The translations under genes were made by a program, and so were the position numbers. A stretch of DNA of 64,000 nucleotides from Drechslerella dactyloides (taxonomy: Eukaryota; Ascomycota; Orbiliomycetes; Orbiliales; Orbiliaceae), in the NCBI GenBank assembly GCA_020064725.1, contig JAGTWJ010000003.1:2170001-2234000 (forward strand), written 5' to 3'. Below the pieces are notes generated by a model. That model did not search any database and was not told where the DNA came from. It saw nothing but the letters and a program-made list of their open reading frames with translations. Within the stretch, counting starts at the first letter, position 1. Every line of letters starts with the position of its first letter. Below, piece after piece: positions 11,014-21,630 of the stretch.

Positions 11014-14000
11014 TCACAATAAACTCTCAAACGCATCTAGCCCCGATTTGCCTGGGTTCTTAGACGGCTGCATGGGCTGCATGCTCATGCCCATACCCAT
11101 TCCCATTCCCATGTTTGCATTCATGCCCATGCCCATGCCCTGTGGCTTTTGCTGCTGTTGTTGCTGTGGCTGCGGCTGCTGCTGTCCAAAATTTGTACCA
11201 AAAGACGCCGAGAAGGTATTCTGCACCGGCTGTTTGGCGGCAGGCGCGCTCGGCGGCGGGGCTATCGACCACCCCGAGAACTCCGTCTGCTGCGGAGGCG
11301 GCGCCTGTTGCCTCGTCTGCCCGAAGAGGATTGTAGGATGTGATTCCTGTTTCTGCTGCATCACACCCCATCCGCCTGTTGTAGTGTTCGTTGTCGAAAT
11401 TGAAGGTGTTCTATTACTGTTGATATTTGAGAACGTTGACCCTACCGTCGGCTTCTTCAACGCCGAGCTCCAGTCGATACCCCCACTGGGGCTCTGAGGT
11501 TGCGGCTGAGGGGCAGCCCTCGATGCTGACTGCATGGATGACATGGAGCCGCCGTTCTGCGCGCCGATGGACATATTTCCCATGCCGAGGCCCAACCCGC
11601 CCATGACTGCATTGGAGCTACTTGAACTCGGGATTCCAGGTCTCGAGGACTGCAACGAGGGTTGCATAGATCCCGAAGACATAGGTCGGTTGGGTTGCAG
11701 AGCTCCAAAGCCAGATAAGATTGGATCTGGTGTTACACTGTTTCTACCAGCGGCAGCCTGAGATCTCGCAACGGAAGCGGATGCCAGTGTCGGCGACGGA
11801 GTTGACCACGCGAAAGATGCATTATCCTTCTTCGGGACTGAGGGAGGAGCAGCAACGGCAATGGGGGCGCCAAACGGATCTGGAGACAGGGGTCCGCCAT
11901 TACTCTTCTTGCCGAAGACCAACTCTTCGAAATCCTCGACTTCGACCCCAGCCTTTGTTACCCCCATTGGGGCGATATCAGCAGGTCCAGCTCCGAACTC
12001 GATACCCGTCGAGGTATCTCCCACCGTTGCTGTATCGGCCAATTTCTTCAGCTGATCTTGCTCGACATGGCTTGACAGCCGCCTGATCGTTGCCATGAAT
12101 GCTTTGAATTGCTGCATGTTGAGTAGCGGACCGATAGCTAGAGCCCACAACGCGGGTATTATTTCCGTAGCCAAAGTAGTCGTGTCAGCCTGCGACCCGA
12201 TCTGGGTATACAGCTCCAACGCCGCCATCTATTATTCTGTTAACGTTTGTCTTTGACACCTACTTATGAGGGGAAATCTTACCATAACAGCCGGTTCCCT
12301 CGTCTTGATCCCTTTGATCAGAGGCACCACTTTCTCCTGAATCGTAAACTTATCCAAGCAGACTGAGGTTCCGTCATTTCCCTTGATCTCGCCAGAGAGC
12401 CCATCGTCCGCGGTTATCGATCCACCACATAGGACTCTTAGAGACTCAAAGCACGCAATCTTGATACCCAAGCTGGATGTCTTGACAAACACTGTCGAGA
12501 CGACCGGGAAGATTTCAGTCTTAACGGAGTTGTATGTAATATTTGGTAGCACTTGGCCAAGAGATTTGAGCGCGAGCCCCTGTAGGTGCGAAGTCGGAGA
12601 GTCAAGAGCGAGCAGGTAGAGTGGAACAACGTCGTCCCGAAACTCGTTTGTCGTGCATTTTTCTCGCAGGGTAGCCAGGTGCTCGAGCATGACAGCTAGA
12701 GCAGCATCTCGCCCATCACGCTCTGTTCCGGGGCGGGGAGCCGATGAGGAGACATTCTCGCCGGTGGCAGGGTCCTTCTTCTTATTTATATCAAAGGTTG
12801 CACGGAACGCTGGGAGAATCTTTTCCCCAATCAGGCGGCTGCCAGTAGGTAATCCTCCAACAAGAGTGAGCACCGCAGCGAGAGTCCAAGGTAACAGTTC
12901 ACCCTTATCCTTCAGTTCCTCGACCAACATTGGCAATATCTTCTTCTGAGCGACACTGTTCGGGAACTGAGGCAGCACCTTTGGCAAGCCGCGCATGAAG
13001 GCATTCTTCTCACTGGCAGACTTTGCCGGGAAACTGTCGAGGAAGCGGATTGTCGAGACGAGAATATTGTCAAAGTAGCTAGCTTCTTGGAACTCCTTTG
13101 CCGATAGACGGTTAGCCGGACGGCGGGTGATAAGGCGAGGGAGGACATTATTGACGAGATCAGTGGGTATTGGCTTGGAGCATAAGAAGTTGTTCGATTG
13201 ATTGGGGATGGAGACTGAGCTGCTGAAGAGCCGCCTAAAGTTCGTAGGCGAGTTTTGAGATTTTAGAGGAGATTCGTGTGGGGAATTGTATATGGCGATG
13301 ATGAAAAGCCCAAGAGAGAAGAGATCATGCGCCGGCGTGACGGAGGAATCGAGGAGCAGATCAGGCGAGCAGTAGTCGAGATTGAGCTGGACACTGGAGG
13401 GTAGGCGCTGGTCATGCTGGCCAGCAAGGCTAACAAGATCCACGGGCGAGGGTGAGGGCGATTGGCTTGCGGACGATGGTGTCGATTGGTCTCTGTGCGA
13501 TGCCGCAAAGGCGAGGCCGGCAATCTTCCAGTCGGACTACGATTCATCTCAGTCAGCATCAGCCAAGAATCGCATGCGGATGGCCGACAGCGCACGGATC
13601 CGTCCATACCTTGGAGTTGACAAAGACACTCTCGGGTGTCAGATTGCCATGCACGAGGCCGGCGCTCTCGTGCAGGAACTCTAGACCCTTGGCGAGCTGC
13701 AGCAGGCCTTTCTGTATCTCCAGTTCGTCGATGTCGAGGTCGCGATGACGGGATCCACCCCGGCTGGAGGCGTTACCCGAACCACCAGCTTTGTCGTCCA
13801 GGACTGACTGCAGCGAGCCGACGACAACTTCGGTGACGAACATAAGACCTGAACGACTCTCCTCGAGCGGCTCGACTACTTCGAGGATGTTGGGATGCCG
13901 CAGACGGGCCAGCAGAGCCACTTCCTTCTTGAGACGATCGACGACCTCATCGTGAGCTGCCTTGACGTTGCTTGATCGCAGACTCAACGAGTTGCCAGGC

Positions 14001-14179
14001 GCCGCCAGGGATGAGCGCTCGAATACGAAGACGCTGCAGGGCTGACCCGTCGATTTCTTTTTGCCATCGTATATCTTCCACGGTCCGGAGAAGGAGGTTG
14101 GTTGCGGCGAAAGCGTGTACTGGGAGGAGAGGGAGGGAGTGCTGAAGGACTTGATGGCGGCGTTGAAGAGGCCGGCCAT
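11014..14179 (-). CDS. SCY1: SCY1-like (SCYL2-type) protein pseudokinase with HEAT repeats
   Basis: Exons 13610-14179, 12283-13536 and 11014-12228 encode 1,012 aa. Introns: CCAAG|gtatgg to cgtag|TCCGAC, and a 54 bp intron TTATG|gtaaga to aatag|ATGGCG. The N-terminal ~330 residues have a kinase fold with catalytic motifs lost: the strand that should carry the ATP-binding Lys reads CSVFVFER, HRD reads HGN (LVHGNLTPESVFVNSK) and DFG reads AGL (SDWKIAGLAFA). A helical HEAT-like middle follows (for example LQGLALKSLGQVLPNITYNS). The ~300 residue tail is Ser/Pro/Gln-rich with Gly-Met repeats and ends LDAFESLL. SCY1/SCYL2 proteins act as scaffolds in clathrin-linked Golgi/endosome traffic; catalysis is not expected here. 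The start MAGLFNAAIKSFSTPSLSSQ matches family expectation. Confidence 0.92.
11040..11170 (-). repeat. Gly-Met / Gln-rich low-complexity tract inside the SCY1-like gene
   Basis: Imperfect hexanucleotide repeats (CATGCC/CATTCC on +) encode alternating Gly-Met, preceded by a CAG/CAA run encoding polyglutamine. This short-period coding repeat may vary in length between strains. Confidence 0.7.
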
Positions 14180-15184
14180 GACGAAGCTGACGAAGCTGTC
14201 CGTCCGCGCGACGGCGTTTCGGGGTCGAACTATCCAGTGCCTGTTTAACGGCTATTCCGGTATCGCGGCCAGTGCCAATGTCGATTGCGGGTTCAGGGCG
14301 TCCCGTCGAGAGAGGGAGGGAGGAAGGGGGTCGTCCGAGCAGTGGCGGAGGGATGGTGATGAAGCAGTGAGGAAGAGGCGCCCGGTCGAGGAGGCAGCTT
14401 TGCTTTGAAGCGCTTCGAAGAGGCCAACATAAGCGTCTGGTCACGATTGCACAGCCAGCAAAACCTCAACTTCATCTCGACATCGCCATTTTCTGCGGCC
14501 TCCCAGCTTCGGCCTTACCATCCCTGACGGTCCCGACGATACGTTAGTCCTCAGCTCCGGTACGTATACGTAACAGATATCCCGCGATTGGCCGAGATCA
14601 AGCTGTCGACCCCCGCCAGCACGTGCCACCGCGCGGCCAGGTTCCTGCTGCATGCAGACAGCCGACACGGGGCGTCATCTCTAGCTTACCAAGTACGCAG
14701 TATCGTCCGGACCAGACGAGCGGGATTCGATACTTCAATCTTAATATCTGCAGCTTTAGAGACTCACTTGCTCACTTGCTCATCTACAATGACGCTGACC
14801 AATTCTCTTCTCAGACTGGCCAGCCGGGGAGAATCGAACCACTCCGGCCGTCTACTGCTCAGCTATACGGAAACGACCTCCCAACAAGCCCACGTTTCAA
14901 TTGATCGCATCAAGCCGCCAGAATTAGCTTGTGGGCTCATCCGGACATCTTGAAGGGCTCCCATCGTCCGAACTTCGGTGTTTAAGAACCCTAACTAGCA
15001 CCTGCTCGCTCAATCGCCGTCACCGGCGTGGGTTCCACCCGATTTGGCGCCATCTTCGGCCTGCGTCGGCGCTGGTTTATCCGTCAATTAAACCAGCCGC
15101 TCTACTCTTATATCTCTCCTCCCTTCGCCATCTCGCCACTCATTCATCCGACCAAGCTCACGGCATCCCAATTCAATCGCGACG
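14180..15184. promoter_or_regulatory. Divergent promoter region, SCY1-like (-) and BCAT (+)
   Basis: A 1,005 bp spacer with no supported gene. It should hold both promoters and leaders. A tRNA-like segment with A-box and B-box matches on the minus strand (14816-14880) is treated below as not a functional tRNA. Confidence 0.6.
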
Positions 15185-16541
15185 ATGTTAGCTAGGCGGC
15201 TGCGACCAGCCGCCGGTAGGTGGGCTTCCCAATGGTCCTCGGCGCACCGCTACTACTCCTCCCAGCCAAGCAGCTCCGGCACCCCGGACATCGACGTCTC
15301 CAAGCTCACGGTCGAGACCACATCTGCGCCAAAACCTCTACTCGATGCAAAAGACCTAATCTTCGGTCGCAACTTCACCGGTACTATCGCCCAGTCTCTC
15401 ACCTTCACGGAGACCCTACTAATCGTGAATCGGTCCCGCTCACAGACCATATGCTCAGCGTCGAATGGACGGCGAAAGACGGCTGGCTCGCCCCGCGCAT
15501 CACACCCTACCAAAACCTCGCCCTCGATCCAGCAACATGCGTCCTACACTACGCTTTCACCTGCTTCGAAGGCATGAAAGCATACAAGGACGCGAATGAT
15601 CGCATCCGTCTATTCCGCCCAGACCGCAACATGCGGCGCCTCAACCGCTCCGCCGCGCGTATCGCCCTCCCTACCTTCTCCACCGATGCATTGACGTCGC
15701 TCATGTCCAAGTTCGTCGAGCTCGAACGTCGCTTCATCCCCTCGCAGAAGGGCTACTCTCTATACCTCCGTCCTACACTCATTGGCACTCAGAAGACACT
15801 CGGTGTTGGGCCCCCGGGCTCGGCGCTGCTGTATGTCATCGCGAGCCCCGTCGGCCCGTACTATCCTACCGGATTCAAGGCTGTGACGTTGGAGGCCACA
15901 GAACACGCAGTGCGAGCGTGGCCCGGTGGCGTAGGTGACCGGAAGCTGGGCGCAAACTACGCGCCTTGTATCGTGCCCCAGATCGATGCTATGCGCCGAG
16001 GGTTCCAGCAGAACCTGTGGCTTTTCGGCGAGGAAGGCTACGTGACGGAGGTCGGCACGATGAATATGTTTGTCGCGTGGGTGAACGAAGACGGCGTGAA
16101 GGAGCTTATCACCGCTCCGCTCGATGGTACCATCCTCGAAGGTGTGACGCGGGAGAGCGTGTTAGAACTCGCAAGAGAACGACTATCTAAAGATGGTTGG
16201 GCAGTCAGCGAGAGGAAATTCACTATCGGAGAAGTGAAGAAGGCAGCGGACGAAGGTCGGCTGCTGGAGGCATTCGGCGCGGGCACGGCAGCAGTGGTGT
16301 CACCGGTGAAGGGTATCACATGGCGCGGTCATGACATCAAGATCCCGCTGTTGCCCGGGAAGGAGACCGGTCCGCTGGCGCAGAAGTTCTGGGACTGGAT
16401 GTGTGCAATCCAGTACGGCGATGAAGAGCATGAGTGGAGGTATTTCAAGCCCCGAGATATCCTTGTGGCCCCGAGATATAGTCGGACTTGCTAACAAGTT
16501 ATCTCTTTGACAGTTACGTTGTTCCGGAGCAGCGTGCATAG
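15185..16541 (+). CDS. Branched-chain amino acid aminotransferase, mitochondrial
   Basis: Exons 15185-15380, 15446-16439 and 16514-16541 encode 405 aa. Intron 1 has a CTACTAAT branch and restores the family motif FGRNFTDHMLSVEW. Intron 2 (GAGTGGAG|gtattt to ttgacag|TTACG, branch TGCTAAC) gives a 28 bp last exon, so the protein ends EHEWSYVVPEQRA, the expected BCAT C-terminus. Reading through instead would add 18 unrelated residues. The enzyme is a fold-type IV PLP transaminase that interconverts Leu/Ile/Val and their 2-oxo acids using glutamate/2-oxoglutarate. The PLP lysine is in GDRKLGANYAP (about residue 232); EVGTMNMF is also diagnostic. The Arg-rich, acid-free N-terminus (MLARRLRPAAGRWASQWSSA) looks like a mitochondrial presequence. 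The start fits this targeting signal. Confidence 0.95.
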
Positions 16542-17037
16542 ATTTCCTCCCATGCATTTATTATCGAACTCGTACCCGTCTAACACCTAAACCAGCATAG
16601 ACCGATTAGAGCTAGATTTTTGCTGAAATCATTGCAGTCATATGGAGATGCTAGAAATGTTCGTTTATGAGTCTAGATTAAGATCAGCGCGCGCACATGC
16701 ATACAATTAAAGATCTCGAACATTTATATCGCAATGATACAACGGCCGTCACGGCGCACCCACACTACCTAGGAAATACTTAGACCCAGATGCACTTGTT
16801 AATTGACAAAAATGATAGTTACGTATATATCGATCAAAAACGATAGCTGGAACTGTCGCATGCACGGAGAAATCTCCAAAGAAAAAGCCAATGCAAACCA
16901 ACAAAATCTCAGTAATGTAAACCAGACAGATACCCCTCTTGCCACCAGCCAGCCAAACCAAACTCCCTCCTTCCAATTGAGGCCGATGCCATGTATGCCA
17001 TGCTGTGTGTATATATACATAACCGTACAAGCCCGCT
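16542..17037. other. Intergenic, convergent gene ends
   Basis: AT-rich sequence between the 3' ends of the BCAT gene (+) and the C2H2/fungal-TF gene (-). No gene is supported; it should contain both 3' UTRs. Confidence 0.6.
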
Positions 17038-20000
17038 CTACTCCTGCCCGCCGCGCCCCGCGAGCGTCTCCCAGTCGTCCACCGTCTGCTCCAGCGCAAA
17101 GCTGACCTCCGGCCCAACGTCCCACGAAGCCATCTCGTCAAACGTCCCCTGCACCCATCGCAGGAACCGCGTCTCCGCACGCTCATCCGGCTCATCCGCC
17201 GTCGCCGGCAGACACTCCATCACCTCTGCGATAAACATCTCGCCGATACTCGGACCGACGCTCCCGGAGCCCATACCGGGCATAATACCGATCCCACTGC
17301 CGCCGAAACTCTTGCTCAGCCCGAGCAGCCCTGTAGATGACCCTCGCTGCCCGGTACCGCCCCAGGCGCCGAGCACGTTACCGCCCAACCCCGCGTCGAT
17401 AACCGAGTCCGACTCGTCGCTGCCGCCAATGTTCCCGCCGATAGCGACGCCAACGCCACCACTCCCGCGAATCACGCCGCGCACACCGCCCATGCTGAAG
17501 AACTTGACACGCACAATGATCTCCCAGATGACCATGCAGGCGCGGAAGGCGAGCGCGACGATGGCCGGAAATTCGGTCCGCGACTCGTCGTACGTCCTGT
17601 TTTCCAGAAAGCGCATGATGGCAAGTAAATGCGGCGCCAGCCGTGCTACCACGGCCTCCAGCGTCGACAGATCCATCTCATCGTCACGCTCGAGCCGTGT
17701 GCGCGTCTCCGTGACAATCATGTTGAGGCAGCCCTGCATATCGATCGGAACGTCGCCGGACAGCACCAGCCGGTCCGGGACGACCAGGAAGACCTGCGAC
17801 AGGTGCCAGAAGATGTAGAAGCACTTTGTAAAACCGCTGAGTTTAGAAAGCGGGTTGGTACTGTGCTCCCGTGCGTGCGAGCGGTCTGATTCCGGCGAGT
17901 AGGCGGAAGAGATGGCCGTAGACTGGTAAGGGGATGCCACGCCGATGTGACGTTCGAAAAAGTCGTCAGGCTGCGTGGAGAGTGTGCGGAGAGTAGACAT
18001 GGCGCGTTCAAGACGGTCGACATCCTCCTGGCGCTCCGGGGGCATGAAGACGATGATGCGGGGTCTGCCGTCGTCATAGACTTCGTCTTCCTCGACGGCG
18101 ACCTTTTGCGAGATCTTTGTGATCTCGATGAGCACCGCGACGACGAGAATGTAGCAGCTGAAGTCGTTGAGTTCCTGGTTGACGGCGTTCATGTTGCCCT
18201 TGAGGATGCCGCGGAGGGTCTTGATGAACATGATTGGTGTCGGCTCGTACATACGAAGCCGCCGGCGGTAGTCCCAGTCTTCAGCTGTTGGCGCCTCGAA
18301 GATGTCTTCATCGCAGGGGAGGGAGAGGTTCCGCAACTCGGTAGGGCGGAGGAGGGGTGGGATATTGAAGAGGAGGGATAGGTGACAGTCGAGCAGATAC
18401 AGGCAGAACGCGGCACTGCACGATATCAAGACGTCAGTACAAGGTTGTTGAATTCGTTAAACTAATTAATGCTATCTTCTCAGGTGAGGCTTACCGCTTG
18501 CGACATTCCTTGTCGATGAATATCTCCCATTCTTGCTGGAGGTAACCTTTCGGGTCCTCTTGCTTCGTCACCGTCGGCACCGTTGTCATATCCTCCTGGA
18601 AGTACTGATACTCGCGTGCAATCTGTACACAGTCAGCGAATGTTCAGATGAGAAGTTCGTTGAATATGGACGCAGCATACCTCCACGCACCGGGCGTGTA
18701 TTCTGCGGCCCTTCTTGTGCCATTCGCGTTCTCTGCTAAAGACGCCAAAGCACTCGAACAGGAGAAAGGCTTGCATGACGCAAAGCTTTTGCTCACGTGT
18801 GCGCCGGCTCTCCATTTTCTTCGACTCGGCCTCAACAGTTAAAGTGCCTCCCATTTCAGCCTCCTCGCGCATCATTTGCATTTCCTGGTCCTCGCGCTTG
18901 ACTTTTGGCGCACTGCTGCTCGTGCTGCCTTCGACGTCTTCCTCGGTGTCTTCTGTGTCCTCATCGTCGCCAATTCCCCACTCGACCCATCGCTCCATGA
19001 CCTTCCACCCGGACTCCCATAGCTGGCGGCCCAGTGTACGGTCCGTTGGATCGTAGAGGCCACCGATGCAACAGATAGCTCGTAGGAATGATGCGAGAAC
19101 TTGATCAGTTTTGAAGGTTGGCTTATGGATGAGCGGGAGGTGGGAATGAAAGGATGTGGAAGGCGGGTTGAAATAGTAGTCTGCGTAATGTGAGAGCAGC
19201 TCTTGCGGTAATCTTCAAGCTCGTGTTAGCCGGCTTTGACGATATATAAAAATCCATGCGAGAATGGAACGCACATAGGGTAGTCGGTATAGTATTTTTT
19301 CAAGCCTTTCACTTGTTGGCGGGGTAGCTATTTGACCGTTAGTATAGCTGGAGTCTTAACATCAGTTTTATTGGGATGCTTACATCTTCAGCTACGTAGA
19401 CCTTCCTGCCGAACTCAGACGTCAGGTTCATCATGTCTCCATCGCTGACCTTACGTTGCCGTCCACCTTCGTCAACCTCGGACTCGGAGTCGCTCTCCTC
19501 CTCGCTCGATGGTTCCTTTGGTTGTTTCTTCAGCGGCTTCGGATGCTCCTGCACCTGTGTGAACTTTGGGTCCTGCCAATTGAAGCCTTCTGGCATCATC
19601 CCACCGAAGCCACCGTGCCATGAGAAGCGATGGCTCATACCTGCCGAGCCGCGTCGCTGGCGCGGCTGGTGGCTGATGATGCTGTGCTTTTGCTTCTTGT
19701 GCTTGACGACATTGTCCCTGCACGTAGACTATGTCAGTTGCCGCTCAAGTTGGAAGAACAGTAGGAAATGCGCATACTCTCTCTTGCACACCTTGCCGCA
19801 GATGTCGCAAGCAAAGCGTTTGTTATCATGTTCTTGGTGTGGATAATGTCCTACGAATGAACATGAGCACCGTAACAGTAGAATTTCAGTCTTCTCGGCT
19901 AGTAGGCATACTTGTTTTTATATGTCGGTTCAAATTGGCCTACAGTCCAGAATAGATCCACACGAGTACCATTAGCCACGGTACTTCGGATAAACGAGAA

Positions 20001-20239
20001 ACTCCTCTCACGGAAAGGGTACTGACCCGACTGCTAACTCTGTCTCCACAAATCTCGCATGGGAATGGCTTTTTCTTCGCCCACTCGATCTCATCGGCTT
20101 CCGTCCATGTGCCTTCGCGACGGTATTTCTCGACCTTGTCCAGCTGGATATTGTAGTCGCGGCCGATGGACCCAATGCCGCGGTTGGCCATAGAGGCCAT
20201 GTCCGGTGGGGGCATCATAGTGGCTGTGATTTGGCTCAT
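17038..20239 (-). CDS. C2H2 zinc-finger transcription factor with fungal-specific TF domain
   Basis: Eight exons: 20027-20239, 19912-19939, 19778-19850, 19384-19717, 19275-19327, 18681-19212, 18495-18622, 17038-18415 (912 aa). All junctions keep frame. Two tandem zinc fingers are rebuilt only after splicing: C61-x2-C64-x12-H77-x4-H82 and C95-x2-C98-x12-H111-x4-H116. An acidic/Ser linker with a Lys-rich basic patch follows. Then comes a fungal transcription-factor (MHR-like) region: PPSTSFHSHLPLIHKPTF, FLRAICCIGGLYDPT, MQAFLLFECFGVFS, FCLYLLDCHLSLLFNIPP. The C-terminal third has a Gly/Ser-rich insert. The combination implies a nuclear DNA-binding regulator, in some relatives of lipid, carbon or secondary metabolism; the target genes cannot be inferred here. 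The 28 bp exon 2 and 53 bp exon 5 would be easily missed by gene finders. Confidence 0.9.
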
Positions 20240-21600
20240 TTTGTGCGTTCTCTCGGATTATGCTTTTGTCTGGAGGGAGCTCTCGTTAGACTTGCGTCCC
20301 GAAACTTCTGCAGCAGACGCCACTCAAGGGGAATCTGGGTTCTACCAACACAGAAATATACAATATCGCGGGGAAGGTTAAAAGAGGAAGTACCGGGCCT
20401 AAGTGGTCCGGCACGCAAGGTCTTCTAGAGAAACTGGATCAGACCGACGTCTATTGACGACCGCTTGTCCGGAGCGCTGCAGTGACGTAGAGTTTAGTTC
20501 TGATACGCGAACGAGTTCTCCTGAAGATTGTTTCTTCTTTCTCCCAAGAATGTAACGTAACTCTGGACGAGAAAAAAAACACTATCTAGCGTAGCGAAGG
20601 AAGACACACCGCGGCCGTATCGATAAGGTTATCCGCGGCCAGCCACAGTCAACGTAGGACGTATAAAGCAGCGGCCAGGCCACACCAATTGAAAGCAGGA
20701 GTTGGCACTCGCGATTCAATCAATCAAGCTGTTGGGCTGGGTAGCGCAGGCATGTGCATGTGAACCGGCGTGCGTACGGGCGTGCGCAAGTGCAATGGAC
20801 CATGCATGCACCGGGTATCACAGATGCCAACAGGGTCCGCAAATCTGCCCGATCGATCGAATTGGAAACGAGTGCTGCGGCGCGCGCGCGAGGGACCAAC
20901 GTTGCAAACGTGGAATTAAAGAAAATGTGATAAACCGGACGAATAAGGCTTAGCACGTGAGCGACAGCGCTGAGCAGCCGGCAAATGGGCAGACAAATGA
21001 CAGACAACAGCTGCTGCGTCCGAGCGTTTCTGCGCGTGTTCGTGCGTGCTTGCTAGAGATTGTTCATCCGGGGGAGGTTCTGGATGTGTACCTGAGTCGG
21101 ATGCTGTGTATTGCTGCAGGCGTCAGTCAGAAAGCTTGTCTCTTTTTTCTGCAAGGGATAAGCCAATGTATGGAGAGTTCCACGGCGTCGAATGCAAAAT
21201 TGGAAAAAGATGCGGCGGGTGAGGGGCAGAACGGTGTCGACGCAGACGAACAACCTCCCCTCTTCGTTTGGAGCCGAAAGCAAGGACAGAGCGCGGGACC
21301 GGGAGAAGCCCGCAAAGAGGACGAGATGGGCGAAAAGCAATATTACGACGCTAAAACAACCTCAGCTGAACGAACGACTGGTGTTAACGTACGTAATGGT
21401 CTCGACAATAGGGGAAGAAGCCGGGAGATGTTTTGCAGTCTGGCTTCTGATGCGTATACAGAGGTTATAGCACCGTCGATGAGATGGATTGATGTTTGTT
21501 TGACGAGGGAGGCAGCGGGCGGAGGAGCTCCTTCTGCCGGCGATATGGTCGATGGTTTCGACTCTTTTCAGCTGGCTGGCCGCTATCGATAAGCCGCACC

Positions 21601-21630
21601 GCACCAGTCACCGCACCAGTCACCGCACCG
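21601..21630. repeat. Short tandem repeat, 12 bp unit
   Basis: The unit GCACCAGTCACC occurs twice in a row and starts a third time, then breaks at GCACCGGG. Confidence 0.8.

Noticed and set aside
14816..14880. tRNA-like segment on the minus strand with A-box (TAGCTGAGCAG) and B-box (GGTTCGATTC)
   Set aside because: The boxes are only about 14 bp apart, so there is no room for an anticodon arm; acceptor and T-stem pairing fail and no T-run terminator follows. At most a tRNA relic.
16749..17195. 148- and 108-codon ORFs on minus at the C2H2 gene 3' end
   Set aside because: Out of frame with the terminal exon of the C2H2 gene and extending into its 3' UTR.
20957..21592. 211-codon ORF on +
   Set aside because: Starts at GTG in a long intergenic region; no domain and no support for the start.
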